Assembly: GCF_019802255.1 (NCBI RefSeq)
Contig: NZ_JAHYSS010000005.1
Coordinates: 611,270 to 675,269, forward strand
Origin: Pedobacter polysacchareus
Lineage (GTDB): Bacteria > Bacteroidota > Bacteroidia > Sphingobacteriales > Sphingobacteriaceae
Direction: 5' to 3'
DNA length: 64,000 nt
The position numbers and the translations under genes are program-made. The notes below the pieces were generated by a model, which saw only the letters and a list, made by a program, of their open reading frames with translations, was not told where the DNA came from and made no database searches. Below, piece by piece: positions 37,365-46,957 of the stretch (its first letter is position 1; each line of letters starts with the position of its first letter).

Positions 37365-40300
37365 ATGTATAAATTTTACACCAGGAATATTAGGGTGCGG
37401 CTACGCATTTCTATCAAATTAATACGGATTATGAGACTGACCACACTCATTCTGATCAGCGCCATGTTACAGGTAAGTGCAAGTTCCTTTGCACAGCGAA
37501 TCACTTTGTCCGTGAAGAATACGCCACTCTTTACTGTCTTTGAAAAGATCAGTGCACAAAGTGGCTATGATTTCATGTTTAGCAGTTCTACGCTAAGCAG
37601 CGCAAAAAATGTAAACCTTAACCTCAAAAATGTTCCGCTAAATGAGGCCTTAAAACAGATTTTTGAAGGTCAGCCTTTAGAATATGTAATCGCGGTTAAA
37701 ACGGTTGTAGTCAGCAAGAAATCAGCTGATCTGAAGGATAATCCGATAGATCGAGTCTCAAATATCGAGGTTCAGGGTAAAATCATGGATGAAAATGGGA
37801 AACCTTTGCCCGGAGCAACAGTGCAGGTAAAAGGTTCGAAACGCTTTACGCAGACGAACCATGCCGGCGAGTTTATCCTGAAAGACATCCCAGATCATGC
37901 TACGCTGGTGATCAGTTTTATTGGCTACAAATCAAAGGAAATTGAAGCTTCTTCGGTTACCGCCTCAAAACCGATCCTCATGCAGGAGGATGCTTCTAAA
38001 TTGAATGAGGTCGCTGTGATTTCTACTGGTTATCAGAACATTCCTGTAGAACGTGCTACTGGCGCATTCTCTATGATAACTGCCTCAAAACTGGAGAATA
38101 AATTACGTCCGGACCTGAAAGCCGCCCTGGAAGGCCAGGTGGCAGGGATGGTAGTCACAAAAGAAGGAAACGTTGAAATTCGTGGCGTTTCCACTTTTCA
38201 GGGAGAAAGAGCACCATTAATTATTGTGGATGGATTCCCGCTTACCGGAACCACCATCAATCAGGATGGGATACAAGTCCCTACGGGTTTAGAATCTTTA
38301 AATATCGACAATATTGAATCCGTTACGGTGTTAAAAGATGCGGTTGCTGCGTCAATATACGGCGCACGCTCCTCGAATGGGGTAATTGTGATCACCACTA
38401 AATCTGCGAAAGGTGGAAAACTGGCTATTGACTACAGAGGTTCAGCAGGGGTGACTTTAAAACCAGATCTGAGGTATTTGAACCGTTCCCGTACGGCGGA
38501 TTATGTTGATGCGGAGGTCGATGTGTACGCGCTCAATCCGGTTACAGCCCTGAACGACTACAACAACAATAGTGCTTTAACAAGAGTTCAATACCTGTTG
38601 GTCGCTAGAGATCAAGGGCTGATTACTGCCGCCGCTGCCAATGCAGAAATTGAATCGCTAAAAAACAATGATGGCTTGAAGCAGGTGCAGGATCATGTGC
38701 TGCAAAATAATTTTATGCAGCAGCATAACCTTTCTTTTACTGGTGGAAATGAAAAAAGCCAGTCGAATGCAGCAATTAAATACATCGATAGCAGGTCTAA
38801 TATTAAGAATGGGCGCGACAGCAGGTTGATTTTCGACATGAAGAACGATTGGAAAATTTCGGAACGCTTGTCGGTCAAACTGCTAACCAATGCTAATTAT
38901 GCAACCTCCCGCAGACCTGGCCGCAGTTTAAATGACTTCGTGAATTTTACGCCGCCGCTAACCACTGGTGCAAATACCCGTCCTTACGATTTGCTGGTAG
39001 ACCCGGCCACTGGATTGCCACAGGATATCTTCCAGGTTAATCCGAAAAAGATCAGCGCTTACCAGGCCATTGACGGTTTAAAACCTTTGAATTTTAATCC
39101 TATTGCAGACCTGGATCTGGAATCAATCCTACAAAAAAGCCTTCAAGTAAGAATGGGAGGAAGTGTAAACCTGAAACTTATTGATGGATTAAGCGCAGAT
39201 GTAGGCGGATCATGGACATTAGGTTACAATACCTCCAATACTTTATATGATAGTGAGGCTTTTAGAGTTAGACAATGGTTTGATGATGGTCGTTCTAAAA
39301 CGAATCCTTCGAAATATTATATTCCAGATGGCGAGTATCTGAATGAAAGCAGGAACACCAATGAGGCTTTTACCATCAGAGCACAATTGAATTTGGATAA
39401 AAAGATCGGTACCAGGCACCAGGTGAGCGCTCTACTTGGTACTGAGGTGAACAAGGATGTTTTCAACAACAATGCTTATCCTACAAGGCTCGGGTATAAC
39501 GTGCAGGCTGGAACCTTTGCCCAATTCAATTATGAAGACTACATTTCTGGGGCCTATACTACAGATATGCTTGGCGGAGCGACTGGCTCACGTCCTACAG
39601 ATCCAATGATGACTATAGGAAGTATGGCTTTGAGGGACAACCGCTTTGTTTCCATGTATGCCAATAGCTCCTATGAATTTGATAACCGTTTTATTTGGAG
39701 TGGCAGTATCAGGATGGATCTGGCGAATTTTTTCGGAACTGATCCTAAATTCAGGTATAAACCGATCTGGTCCGTAGGAGGAGTGTATAAACTCGGACAG
39801 GAGAAATTCATGAAGATCAGTTGGCTGGACAAATTAAATGTTAGGTCTACTTATGGAATTAATGGAAATATCTCCCTCAGACAAGGGCCTTTTCTAGTGA
39901 CCAGTCCGGGTGTGTATAATCAATCGACAGGAGCGATCAGTTCGTCTATTATCACGCCTCCAAACTCTACCCTGAGATGGGAGAAAACGAGCACGATCAA
40001 TTTGGGCTTAGATATCGGCCTTTTCCGCAAACTGAGAATCACCGCAGATTATTACAGACGAATGAGTACAGATTTACTGGCGCCAGAAACGTATGACCCA
40101 ACACTTGGTGTTAGCTTAATCACAGGATTGACACGCAATATTGGTAAATTGAAAAATACTGGACTTGAGCTGCTTGTGGAGGCTGATGTGATTAAAAACG
40201 ATTCCTTTAGCTGGACTACAAATGCCACTTTGAGCTTTAATGTCAATAAGGTGCTGGAATACAATTTCAACTTTACGGGACCAGTACAGCTGGCGGCTTC

Positions 40301-40970
40301 TGGCAGTGTTTACAAGGAAGGATATCCAATAGACGCGCAGTTTAGTTATCGTTTTGCAGGCTTAAACGCGAATGGAAATGGTACCTATTATACTAAAGAT
40401 GGGAATGTAGTATTGGGCAGCAATACAAAAATTGAGGACCTTGTTTTCTCTGGAACCTTACGTCCAAAATATGTAACCGCGATCACCAATTACTTCCATT
40501 ATCGTGCATTTGACCTTTCCTTTATGCTGATTGCCAAATTTGGCAATGTGCTGAGGAGGGATGCATTTGGGGGTTCTAATTATCAAAACAGATATGTGGC
40601 TGAGCGTTGGAGAGTTCCTGGTGATGAATTAACCACCATCTATCCAAAATTAACTCAGGGGCTTAGTGGTGATATGGCTTACTTCCCATTCGCAGATGTA
40701 TTGGTGGAGTCGGCAAATTACATGAAATTAAGAGATGTGACCTTTAGTTACGACCTCAATAAAAAGGCGGTCAACCGTTTAGGAATCTCAGCGGTGAAAC
40801 TCTATCTGCAAGGCAGAAACCTACTTCTGGTAACTTCTAATAAGGATAAACGTGATCCAGAGACCTCGGAGATGAACCAGTCGATAGGAAGAAACGCCTT
40901 TACAGAACAAGGATTTACCTCGCTTCCATTGAGGCCAGAATTCTATGCAGGCTTTTTAATCAAGTTTTAA
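37365..40970 (+). CDS. SusC-type TonB-dependent transporter with STN signalling domain
   Basis: 1201 residues, about 200 longer than the first SusC because of an N-terminal STN (secretin/TonB short) domain (about 45-120; LSVKNTPLFTVFEKISAQSGYDFMF). Then come a CarboxypepD_reg-like domain (about 135-215), a plug with RGVSTFQGERAPLIIVDGFPLTG and AVAASIYGARSSNGVIVITTKS, and a barrel ending FYAGFLIKF. STN domains relay substrate binding to FecR, so this transporter probably induces its own operon. The substrate is not evident. Confidence 0.94.
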   Translation: MYKFYTRNIRVRLRISIKLIRIMRLTTLILISAMLQVSASSFAQRITLSVKNTPLFTVFEKISAQSGYDFMFSSSTLSSAKNVNLNLKNVPLNEALKQIFEGQPLEYVIAVKTVVVSKKSADLKDNPIDRVSNIEVQGKIMDENGKPLPGATVQVKGSKRFTQTNHAGEFILKDIPDHATLVISFIGYKSKEIEASSVTASKPILMQEDASKLNEVAVISTGYQNIPVERATGAFSMITASKLENKLRPDLKAALEGQVAGMVVTKEGNVEIRGVSTFQGERAPLIIVDGFPLTGTTINQDGIQVPTGLESLNIDNIESVTVLKDAVAASIYGARSSNGVIVITTKSAKGGKLAIDYRGSAGVTLKPDLRYLNRSRTADYVDAEVDVYALNPVTALNDYNNNSALTRVQYLLVARDQGLITAAAANAEIESLKNNDGLKQVQDHVLQNNFMQQHNLSFTGGNEKSQSNAAIKYIDSRSNIKNGRDSRLIFDMKNDWKISERLSVKLLTNANYATSRRPGRSLNDFVNFTPPLTTGANTRPYDLLVDPATGLPQDIFQVNPKKISAYQAIDGLKPLNFNPIADLDLESILQKSLQVRMGGSVNLKLIDGLSADVGGSWTLGYNTSNTLYDSEAFRVRQWFDDGRSKTNPSKYYIPDGEYLNESRNTNEAFTIRAQLNLDKKIGTRHQVSALLGTEVNKDVFNNNAYPTRLGYNVQAGTFAQFNYEDYISGAYTTDMLGGATGSRPTDPMMTIGSMALRDNRFVSMYANSSYEFDNRFIWSGSIRMDLANFFGTDPKFRYKPIWSVGGVYKLGQEKFMKISWLDKLNVRSTYGINGNISLRQGPFLVTSPGVYNQSTGAISSSIITPPNSTLRWEKTSTINLGLDIGLFRKLRITADYYRRMSTDLLAPETYDPTLGVSLITGLTRNIGKLKNTGLELLVEADVIKNDSFSWTTNATLSFNVNKVLEYNFNFTGPVQLAASGSVYKEGYPIDAQFSYRFAGLNANGNGTYYTKDGNVVLGSNTKIEDLVFSGTLRPKYVTAITNYFHYRAFDLSFMLIAKFGNVLRRDAFGGSNYQNRYVAERWRVPGDELTTIYPKLTQGLSGDMAYFPFADVLVESANYMKLRDVTFSYDLNKKAVNRLGISAVKLYLQGRNLLLVTSNKDKRDPETSEMNQSIGRNAFTEQGFTSLPLRPEFYAGFLIKF

Positions 40971-40981
40971 TTCAAAAAAAG

Positions 40982-42529
40982 ATGAAAACATATATCATAT
41001 ATCCGATCATGATCGTCTGCCTGCTGGCAGTATCGTCCTGTAAAAAATACCTGGATGTAAAACCTGTGGGCAAAATTATTCCTGGCTCTGTGGGAGAATT
41101 CGATGCCTTACTGGATAATGACGCCATTGTCCGCTGGAATTTTATCGACAATAACCTGGGCTCAGCCATAGGTTTTCTTACCGACGACCTGCAACTGTCG
41201 GATGGCCTGGGAAAGGTCCGTTATGTAGGGAACAATCACCCGAATCTGGAACGTTTTTACGCTTATATCTTCAGGCAACCTTATAAAAAACATTCCAGCA
41301 CGGATTTGTTCTGGAGTTATGGCTACCGCAATGTATTCTATTTTAACAATGTGATTGACGGCATTGAAAGTCTGAAATCAAAATCTGCAGTGGAAGAAGC
41401 GAATGGGAAGGCGGTTATTGCGCAAGCCTTAGTCAACAGGGCATGGTGGTATTTTAATGCGGCATTGGTTTTTGGACCTGTGTATAAGCCAAATGGAAAC
41501 AACACTGAAAAGGTGATTCCTTACCGCACGCAATCAGACATCAATGCGCCTATGGAGGAGCTGAGCAGTCAGGAAGAAATGTTTGCGAAAGTAGCGAAGG
41601 ATATCCACACAGCGCTTCCGAATATTCCTGAACATGTAAACTGGCCTTCACGTCCAAATAAAGTAGTTGCGCAAACCTTGATGGCCTATTATCATTTGTT
41701 TACGCAGAAGTATGATAGCGTGGCCTATTATGCAAATCTGGCATGGACAGCGGCATCATCAAAAGGAGTGGATGCGGTGATTTATGATTATAATACGCTG
41801 TCATTGGCCACACCTTCCAATCCTGCGGGAAGCCTGCTGAATTCTCCTGATGGCCTCATTAGAGCCGCAAACAGCAGGGAAATGCTGTATTATAGAACTC
41901 CTGATTTTGGCGCAGGCAGCGTTACCGGTACGCCAAGTTATCCTTCTGACGAGCTCATCGCGCTGCATGACAAGAACAATGACATGCGTTACAAATGGTT
42001 TTACACGCTGACTGCCGGGTACAAGAGCACTTTTAATGGGGTCACCTATGACGATGGACAAAGGGTACAGAATTTTCGCAGTGCTTCAAATGCAACTTCT
42101 ACTCAGAATGGCAAGACAATCATGACCGTTGGTTTTACCTACCCGGAACTTTTGCTGATGCGGGCAGAAGCTTATGCGCGTACCAACCGTTTGGCTGATG
42201 CGATTGCCGATGTGAATACCTTGCGTAGGTATCGATACAAACCAGGGACACCAGCATTAGTGGTAGGCAGCCAGGACGAGGTGATCACAGCGGTGCTTGA
42301 TGAAAGAAGAAGGGAACTTGCTATTCTTGGTCTTAAGCGGTTTATGGATTTGAAAAGATTTAGTCTGGAGGTGGGTAAACCATGGTGTAAAACGAGAATC
42401 AGCCATCAGTTTGACGGGCAGACTTATCAGGGAACGGTAGATTCTAAAGATTTTATTTTCCCAATACCAAATACAGTTATTCAATATAATCCACAGTGGG
42501 GTGTTCCTTTAGACAATAGGGTATGGTAA
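40982..42529 (+). CDS. SusD/RagB-family lipoprotein
   Basis: 515 residues; lipobox LAVSSC, Cys20, followed by KKYLDVKPVGKIIP as in SusD-like proteins. Late motifs LLMRAEAYARTNRLADAIADVNTLRRYRY and VLDERRRELAILGLKRFMDLKRF are characteristic. It begins 11 bp after its SusC partner and overlaps the following tlpA-like gene by 7 bases. Confidence 0.93.
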   Translation: MKTYIIYPIMIVCLLAVSSCKKYLDVKPVGKIIPGSVGEFDALLDNDAIVRWNFIDNNLGSAIGFLTDDLQLSDGLGKVRYVGNNHPNLERFYAYIFRQPYKKHSSTDLFWSYGYRNVFYFNNVIDGIESLKSKSAVEEANGKAVIAQALVNRAWWYFNAALVFGPVYKPNGNNTEKVIPYRTQSDINAPMEELSSQEEMFAKVAKDIHTALPNIPEHVNWPSRPNKVVAQTLMAYYHLFTQKYDSVAYYANLAWTAASSKGVDAVIYDYNTLSLATPSNPAGSLLNSPDGLIRAANSREMLYYRTPDFGAGSVTGTPSYPSDELIALHDKNNDMRYKWFYTLTAGYKSTFNGVTYDDGQRVQNFRSASNATSTQNGKTIMTVGFTYPELLLMRAEAYARTNRLADAIADVNTLRRYRYKPGTPALVVGSQDEVITAVLDERRRELAILGLKRFMDLKRFSLEVGKPWCKTRISHQFDGQTYQGTVDSKDFIFPIPNTVIQYNPQWGVPLDNRVW

Positions 42530-43614
42530 AGTTTTTTAATCGCATCAATGTATGCTGGTCCTTACTCTTCTGTTTGATGAGTATGACCCTAAGTGCCCAA
42601 ACACCGGAAGGGAAAAATATGACCATCATCGGTCATGTAAAAGGGGATACTAAAGGGTATCCTCAAATCTATTATTACAGTAAAAATGTCAAACCGGATT
42701 CTGTTCAGATCAAGGGGGGGAAGTTCAAAATCATATTGCCATATAATGGGAGAACCACCTGGTTTTTTTATAGCCAATATGAGCGTAAGACTAAAAAGTC
42801 TTATCGTCCATTTCCTATGTTGATTGACCAGCCAGGGACAATCAACATTGATTTTAACATTGAGAATGGCTTTTACAGCTCCACATTGAAGGGAGATAAA
42901 ACTGCAAAACTGTATGCTGAATTTTTTACAAAAAAAGATCAATTATCTTTGCTTTCTAAAGCTGAAGCCCCTAAGAAAAGAGATTCTTTAAGAAAAAGCT
43001 GGGTAGCAAAATGGTGTGCAGACTTTGTAGAAAGTAATCCTGATGAGTTTGTGAGTGCTTATGTGCTGAATACTTCCGGCAAATCTGTCATGACCATGGA
43101 ACAGCTTGAAAAAAGTTTTAACAAATTGTCTGCTGAACTTCAGCAATCTAATGAGGGTAAGAATGTTGCGACATTTATCAGAGGCATGAAGCAAATTGGT
43201 TCTGGTAAGCCCATCAAGAATTTTGTTCTGAATGATCCTGAGGGAAAACCTATTGATTTTTCAAGGTTCAAAGGGAAATATGTATGGATCGATTTCTGGG
43301 CAAGCTGGTGTGGTCCTTGTAAAAAAGCCTTTCCACATATGCGTGAGCTTTATGAAAAATATCGGGGAGCACAGTTCGAAATTTTAGGGATTTCTACGGA
43401 TTCAACAATCGAGCCCTGGCTTAATATACTGACCGAGATTAAAAATCCATGGCCGCAGGTTTGGGATTCGAGGAACATCGCATCAGAATTTACGGTGACT
43501 GCTTTTCCGACCTCATTTCTAATAGATCCAGATGGCAGCATCATTTTAAAAGAGATTGGATTCGAACCTAATGGTGCAATGGAAAGAAAATTAAGGGAGA
43601 TTTTCGGGAAGTAA
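42523..43614 (+). CDS. TlpA-like thiol-disulfide oxidoreductase
   Basis: 363 residues, exported (signal ending near TLSAQ). The N-terminal part (about 28-120) resembles the DUF4369 domain. The thioredoxin domain (about 225-363) has the redox pair C263-GP-C266 in FWASWCGPCKK and the cis-Pro segment TAFPTSFLIDPDG. It overlaps susD, so it is made with the SusCD pair. Such genes often end SusCD operons and may reduce or fold exported partners. Confidence 0.9.
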   Translation: MVKFFNRINVCWSLLFCLMSMTLSAQTPEGKNMTIIGHVKGDTKGYPQIYYYSKNVKPDSVQIKGGKFKIILPYNGRTTWFFYSQYERKTKKSYRPFPMLIDQPGTINIDFNIENGFYSSTLKGDKTAKLYAEFFTKKDQLSLLSKAEAPKKRDSLRKSWVAKWCADFVESNPDEFVSAYVLNTSGKSVMTMEQLEKSFNKLSAELQQSNEGKNVATFIRGMKQIGSGKPIKNFVLNDPEGKPIDFSRFKGKYVWIDFWASWCGPCKKAFPHMRELYEKYRGAQFEILGISTDSTIEPWLNILTEIKNPWPQVWDSRNIASEFTVTAFPTSFLIDPDGSIILKEIGFEPNGAMERKLREIFGK

Positions 43615-43686
43615 ATAGGAGGAGGAACCTTTATGACCAGGCTGTTCGCTGCGTTTCGAAAAAAAGCACCAGCAGCTGTATTTAGA

Positions 43687-43725
43687 ATAAGGTAAAAATG
43701 GGCTAAAAGCCCATTTTTACCTTAT
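43687..43725. terminator. Long perfect bidirectional terminator hairpin
   Basis: Perfect 18-bp arms at 43687-43704 and 43708-43725 around the loop AAA. The stem has a GGGCT core flanked by A5/T5 tracts on either side, so it can terminate in both directions. It lies between the convergent tlpA-like and DUF5689 genes and contains the stop codon of the latter (43703-43705). Confidence 0.85.
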
Positions 43726-45094
43726 CGATTAATATCGGGATATAACGGTCCCGATAATAAGTAGTGATGCCCGGAGTTTTCCTCGAGGACAGATTGATGA
43801 TTGCTATCTTCGGATTTTCCAGCCATTCCTGACCGTTTGCTGGGCTAATTCCCATGGCTATTAAATCCTCCAGGGTGGAAGGAATTATAAATTTAGCGGT
43901 ATAAAATTTACCTGCTTCTTGAATAGGAGCTGAGGAGGATGGAATCCGATGCCACTCATTTAATCCTATTGGTATTCTGATCCCTATTTTCACTTCATCA
44001 ATGCCGGTATTAAAAGGCAATAGGTTTACGCCAATGGATCGATCGGCACTTACATCTGAAAATATAGTAGGACCAACACTTTTACTCGCTGCAAATGTAA
44101 TTTCCACCGCTTTCAATCCTTTTAATTTCAATTTTTCATAAGGAATGAGCCGAAGCGTGGAGGAACTGGAATCTTTCGGTAAATAAGGATAGATCTTTCC
44201 TGATTTTGTAAATAATAGGTCTGCGGCATTTGCAAACTGCTTCACCGCACCTTCCTTTTGATCTCCATACCAGTCTGCGACTTCAGTTTGCAACATAAAT
44301 TGGATCGTGGTAGAATTATTATCCACACTTGTATTTATCCACTTTGTAAATTCATCTGTGACATATTTTAACGGAAGGATTTCTTGCGTATTAAGGGGGG
44401 CTAATTGTACTTCATCGCCATTTAAACGTACAATCCCCAGAACACTGCTGATATCCAGGGGTAGCTCCTGGCTGTTAAATGCAGCATCTTCGTGGACGTA
44501 GGAAGCAAGGGTCATTTTTCCATCTCTTATTTTCATTTTCCCTGAATAATTCCCATTATCAGAGGTCAGTTCGCATGGGGCAATGCGTACTAAACTACCT
44601 TCCCAGTCCTTTTTATTTGCTTGAAGTTCTCTCACACTAGTTACCCGGGGGATAATCTTTCCAAACCCTAGTTTTTTCACCAAGTTATTTGCGACATCCT
44701 GCAGGACGATTGCACCATTCAATTTTGTGACCATCTGGTCGAAAACAGCTATTTCCAGGCTGTCATTTAAGACAAAATTATGGTCAGTTTTTAACTTGAT
44801 CATGATTCCGCTTTTGCCGCTGCCTTCCTGTAGAAATAAAGTTTTATTGTTATCGACATTTTTTGAGCTGGCATCTGAAATCACTACGCCTCTTATTACA
44901 CTCTCGTCTTTAATTTTCACAAGCTCTGCTGTACTTAGCGCCTTTATCGCAGCAATTGAAATCTGTTTGGCATCAGGAGGGATCGGAATTAAATCCGGGA
45001 TCTTATTTTTATCTTTTGAGCAAGAGGCGATACTCGATAGGAAGATTAACAGAATGGATACGGTTATCAGATGACTTGTGTATGTCTTTTTCAT
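43703..45094 (-). CDS. DUF5689-type lipoprotein
   Basis: 463 residues; lipobox SSIASC near residue 26. The segment about 35-250 (VIRGVVISDASSKNVDNNKTLFLQEGSGKSGIMIKL, then LNDSLEIAVFDQ) has the OB-fold-like pattern of DUF5689, common in Bacteroidota surface proteins. The C-terminal 200 residues are an unassigned beta-rich region. Alone between convergent and upstream 275-bp non-coding DNA (45095-45369) that is AT-rich with nothing recognised. Function unknown. Confidence 0.75.
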   Translation of the reverse strand: MKKTYTSHLITVSILLIFLSSIASCSKDKNKIPDLIPIPPDAKQISIAAIKALSTAELVKIKDESVIRGVVISDASSKNVDNNKTLFLQEGSGKSGIMIKLKTDHNFVLNDSLEIAVFDQMVTKLNGAIVLQDVANNLVKKLGFGKIIPRVTSVRELQANKKDWEGSLVRIAPCELTSDNGNYSGKMKIRDGKMTLASYVHEDAAFNSQELPLDISSVLGIVRLNGDEVQLAPLNTQEILPLKYVTDEFTKWINTSVDNNSTTIQFMLQTEVADWYGDQKEGAVKQFANAADLLFTKSGKIYPYLPKDSSSSTLRLIPYEKLKLKGLKAVEITFAASKSVGPTIFSDVSADRSIGVNLLPFNTGIDEVKIGIRIPIGLNEWHRIPSSSAPIQEAGKFYTAKFIIPSTLEDLIAMGISPANGQEWLENPKIAIINLSSRKTPGITTYYRDRYIPILIDKVKMGF

Positions 45095-45369
45095 AGCTAA
45101 ATTTTAGAGGTGATTTAATGAAATCTTCTATTCGGTTGGCGTAACCAGGAGCAGCAAAAAACTTAAAGCATATAGGATCGGATCTGTGTTGGTGCGGTAA
45201 TTTTGTTTAATCTGTAGGATATTTTATTCCTAAAAATTTAACAGTAATAAATATATGATATTTTTATGTGAAAATATTATCTAAATAAATATTTGAGTAA
45301 TTTATTTATTTTTCAAAGAAACACAAGGGGGCTGTTCATCGTAAACCTTAATGATGAAGCATGACCCAT

Positions 45370-45774
45370 TTAGGTTTCTAGGAGAGTTGATGTGAGGTTC
45401 TTTGCACTGACTGGGCTAAAGAAGTTGATCAAATTCCCATCGGGATCGCGAAATAGTAAGGAGCGATTTCCCCAGGGCATGGTAGTCGGCTCCTGAACAA
45501 TTTCAGCTAATGAACCTTTAATCTGGTTGTAATCTTCATCCACATTCTTCACAAGAAATTCTATGATGACACTTTTGTTACTTGCTGGTTCTGCGAAATC
45601 TTTTCCGAACAAAGTCATAGTCCGTGTACTTCCTATGGCTAAATTACCCTGGCCGATTTTGAGCTCTGCAAAGTCTGCTGTTGACCAATGAGCAGTTAAA
45701 CCAGTGATTTTTTCATAAAACTGAACCAGTCTTTTGATGTCTGCCGTAATGATTCTTAATGATGCTAAATTCAT
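45370..45774 (-). CDS. VOC-family (glyoxalase/dioxygenase fold) protein
   Basis: 134 residues. The paired beta-alpha-beta-beta-beta modules are visible: LRIITADIKRLVQFYEKITGL at the start, and PWGNRSLLFRDPDGNLINFFSPV at the end with the usual DPDGN turn and a terminal metal-ligand-like region. Enzymatic activity is not known; it may be a lyase, a dioxygenase or a binding protein. Confidence 0.85.
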   Translation of the reverse strand: MNLASLRIITADIKRLVQFYEKITGLTAHWSTADFAELKIGQGNLAIGSTRTMTLFGKDFAEPASNKSVIIEFLVKNVDEDYNQIKGSLAEIVQEPTTMPWGNRSLLFRDPDGNLINFFSPVSAKNLTSTLLET

Positions 45775-45841
45775 GATGCTATTGTTTAATTCTTTAGCAC
45801 AAAAATAAATTGGCCCGGTGACAGCTATATGTCAGCAGGAT

Positions 45842-46954
45842 TTAAACCATCAAAACCACTAAACAAAGTAAGATTAACACCATAAATACAAAAAGGATAA
45901 TCTTGGTCCAACTTAAAGGGCGTTCTCCAATGACTTCACCGGTACTGGCATTGATCGTAAACTGATAGATTTTCTTGTTGTAAACATAAGCACTAACCCA
46001 TACTGGCAGCATGATATATTTGATCGCTTTCTTGTTGAAATCGGTATAGAAACCGCTAATCTGCTGTTCATCTCCGCCAATCTTAGATTGTATGGTGAAC
46101 CTGATGCTATCCTTGGTTTGGTCTGAGGCTAAGGAAAAGCCCTGTTCAGGGCTAATCTGATAGGTTTCAGAGCGGAAGCCACTCATATAGCGCTCGTCGA
46201 ACTTCACCAGCAGGTCAAAATTCCAGGGCGACAATGCCTTTAATGTTTTATGAGGAAGCGACTTACTGGCAGGTACCATTAAGTCATTAAAGATGTTATC
46301 GACTTCACCTGTAACAGGGGTCCAGCGGGTATGGCGCACTTGCCTGGTCCTGTTTTCCGTTTTGCCATTCTCCGCAGTCACTGTATAGTTTTCTGTGGTG
46401 TAATAATAATCGCCTCGATTTCCAGTAAAAGCGCTGGTTGTGGTGGTATCAAAAGACCAGTGGGGTAGGTAAACTCCCTGAATGGCTGAAGTACTGGATT
46501 TTACCTGTTTGATCAGGTCACTTGGAGTCCACCAAAGTTTATTGAGCCAATTTTGAAAGAAATAAGTAGCTTGTTCCTTACTAATTTCGAATGGTAAAAT
46601 GTAATGTGGAGGCACATATTGCTGTCCATTTTGTGTACTCAACACCAATGGTGCGGTACAAAACGAGCACCTATCTGAAGTGGTAAAGGCGCTGAGTACA
46701 GTTTCCGAACCACAGCTGCTGCATTTGACCATTTTAAGGTCCTCATTTTTTTTGCTCTGATCGATGTGGTCTACAAAAAGCTTATAATCAAACGACTTGA
46801 TAGTGCTGGCATTTTGGTCAGTTGCTATAGGATTGCTGACCCCGCAATGATCACATTTGAGGTTCCCGCTGCCGGGTATAAAAACTAGCAATGCACCGCA
46901 GCCATTACATTTTAAAGAAGAATTAAGGACCAGAGGTGGTACTGTGTTGTTCAT
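45842..46954 (-). CDS. Zinc-ribbon membrane protein paired with SPFH protein (YdjG-like)
   Basis: 370 residues. Two zinc ribbons at the N-terminus: CNGCGALLVF...CDHCG (about 16-37) and CSSCG...CSFC (about 78-99). A long middle domain follows and one C-terminal membrane helix (about 347-368). It lies 3 bp downstream of an SPFH-domain gene. The pairing resembles Bacillus YdjG/YdjI, which recruit a PspA-type envelope-stress protein; transfer of that role is inference. Confidence 0.78.
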   Translation of the reverse strand: MNNTVPPLVLNSSLKCNGCGALLVFIPGSGNLKCDHCGVSNPIATDQNASTIKSFDYKLFVDHIDQSKKNEDLKMVKCSSCGSETVLSAFTTSDRCSFCTAPLVLSTQNGQQYVPPHYILPFEISKEQATYFFQNWLNKLWWTPSDLIKQVKSSTSAIQGVYLPHWSFDTTTTSAFTGNRGDYYYTTENYTVTAENGKTENRTRQVRHTRWTPVTGEVDNIFNDLMVPASKSLPHKTLKALSPWNFDLLVKFDERYMSGFRSETYQISPEQGFSLASDQTKDSIRFTIQSKIGGDEQQISGFYTDFNKKAIKYIMLPVWVSAYVYNKKIYQFTINASTGEVIGERPLSWTKIILFVFMVLILLCLVVLMV

Positions 46955-46957
46955 GAT

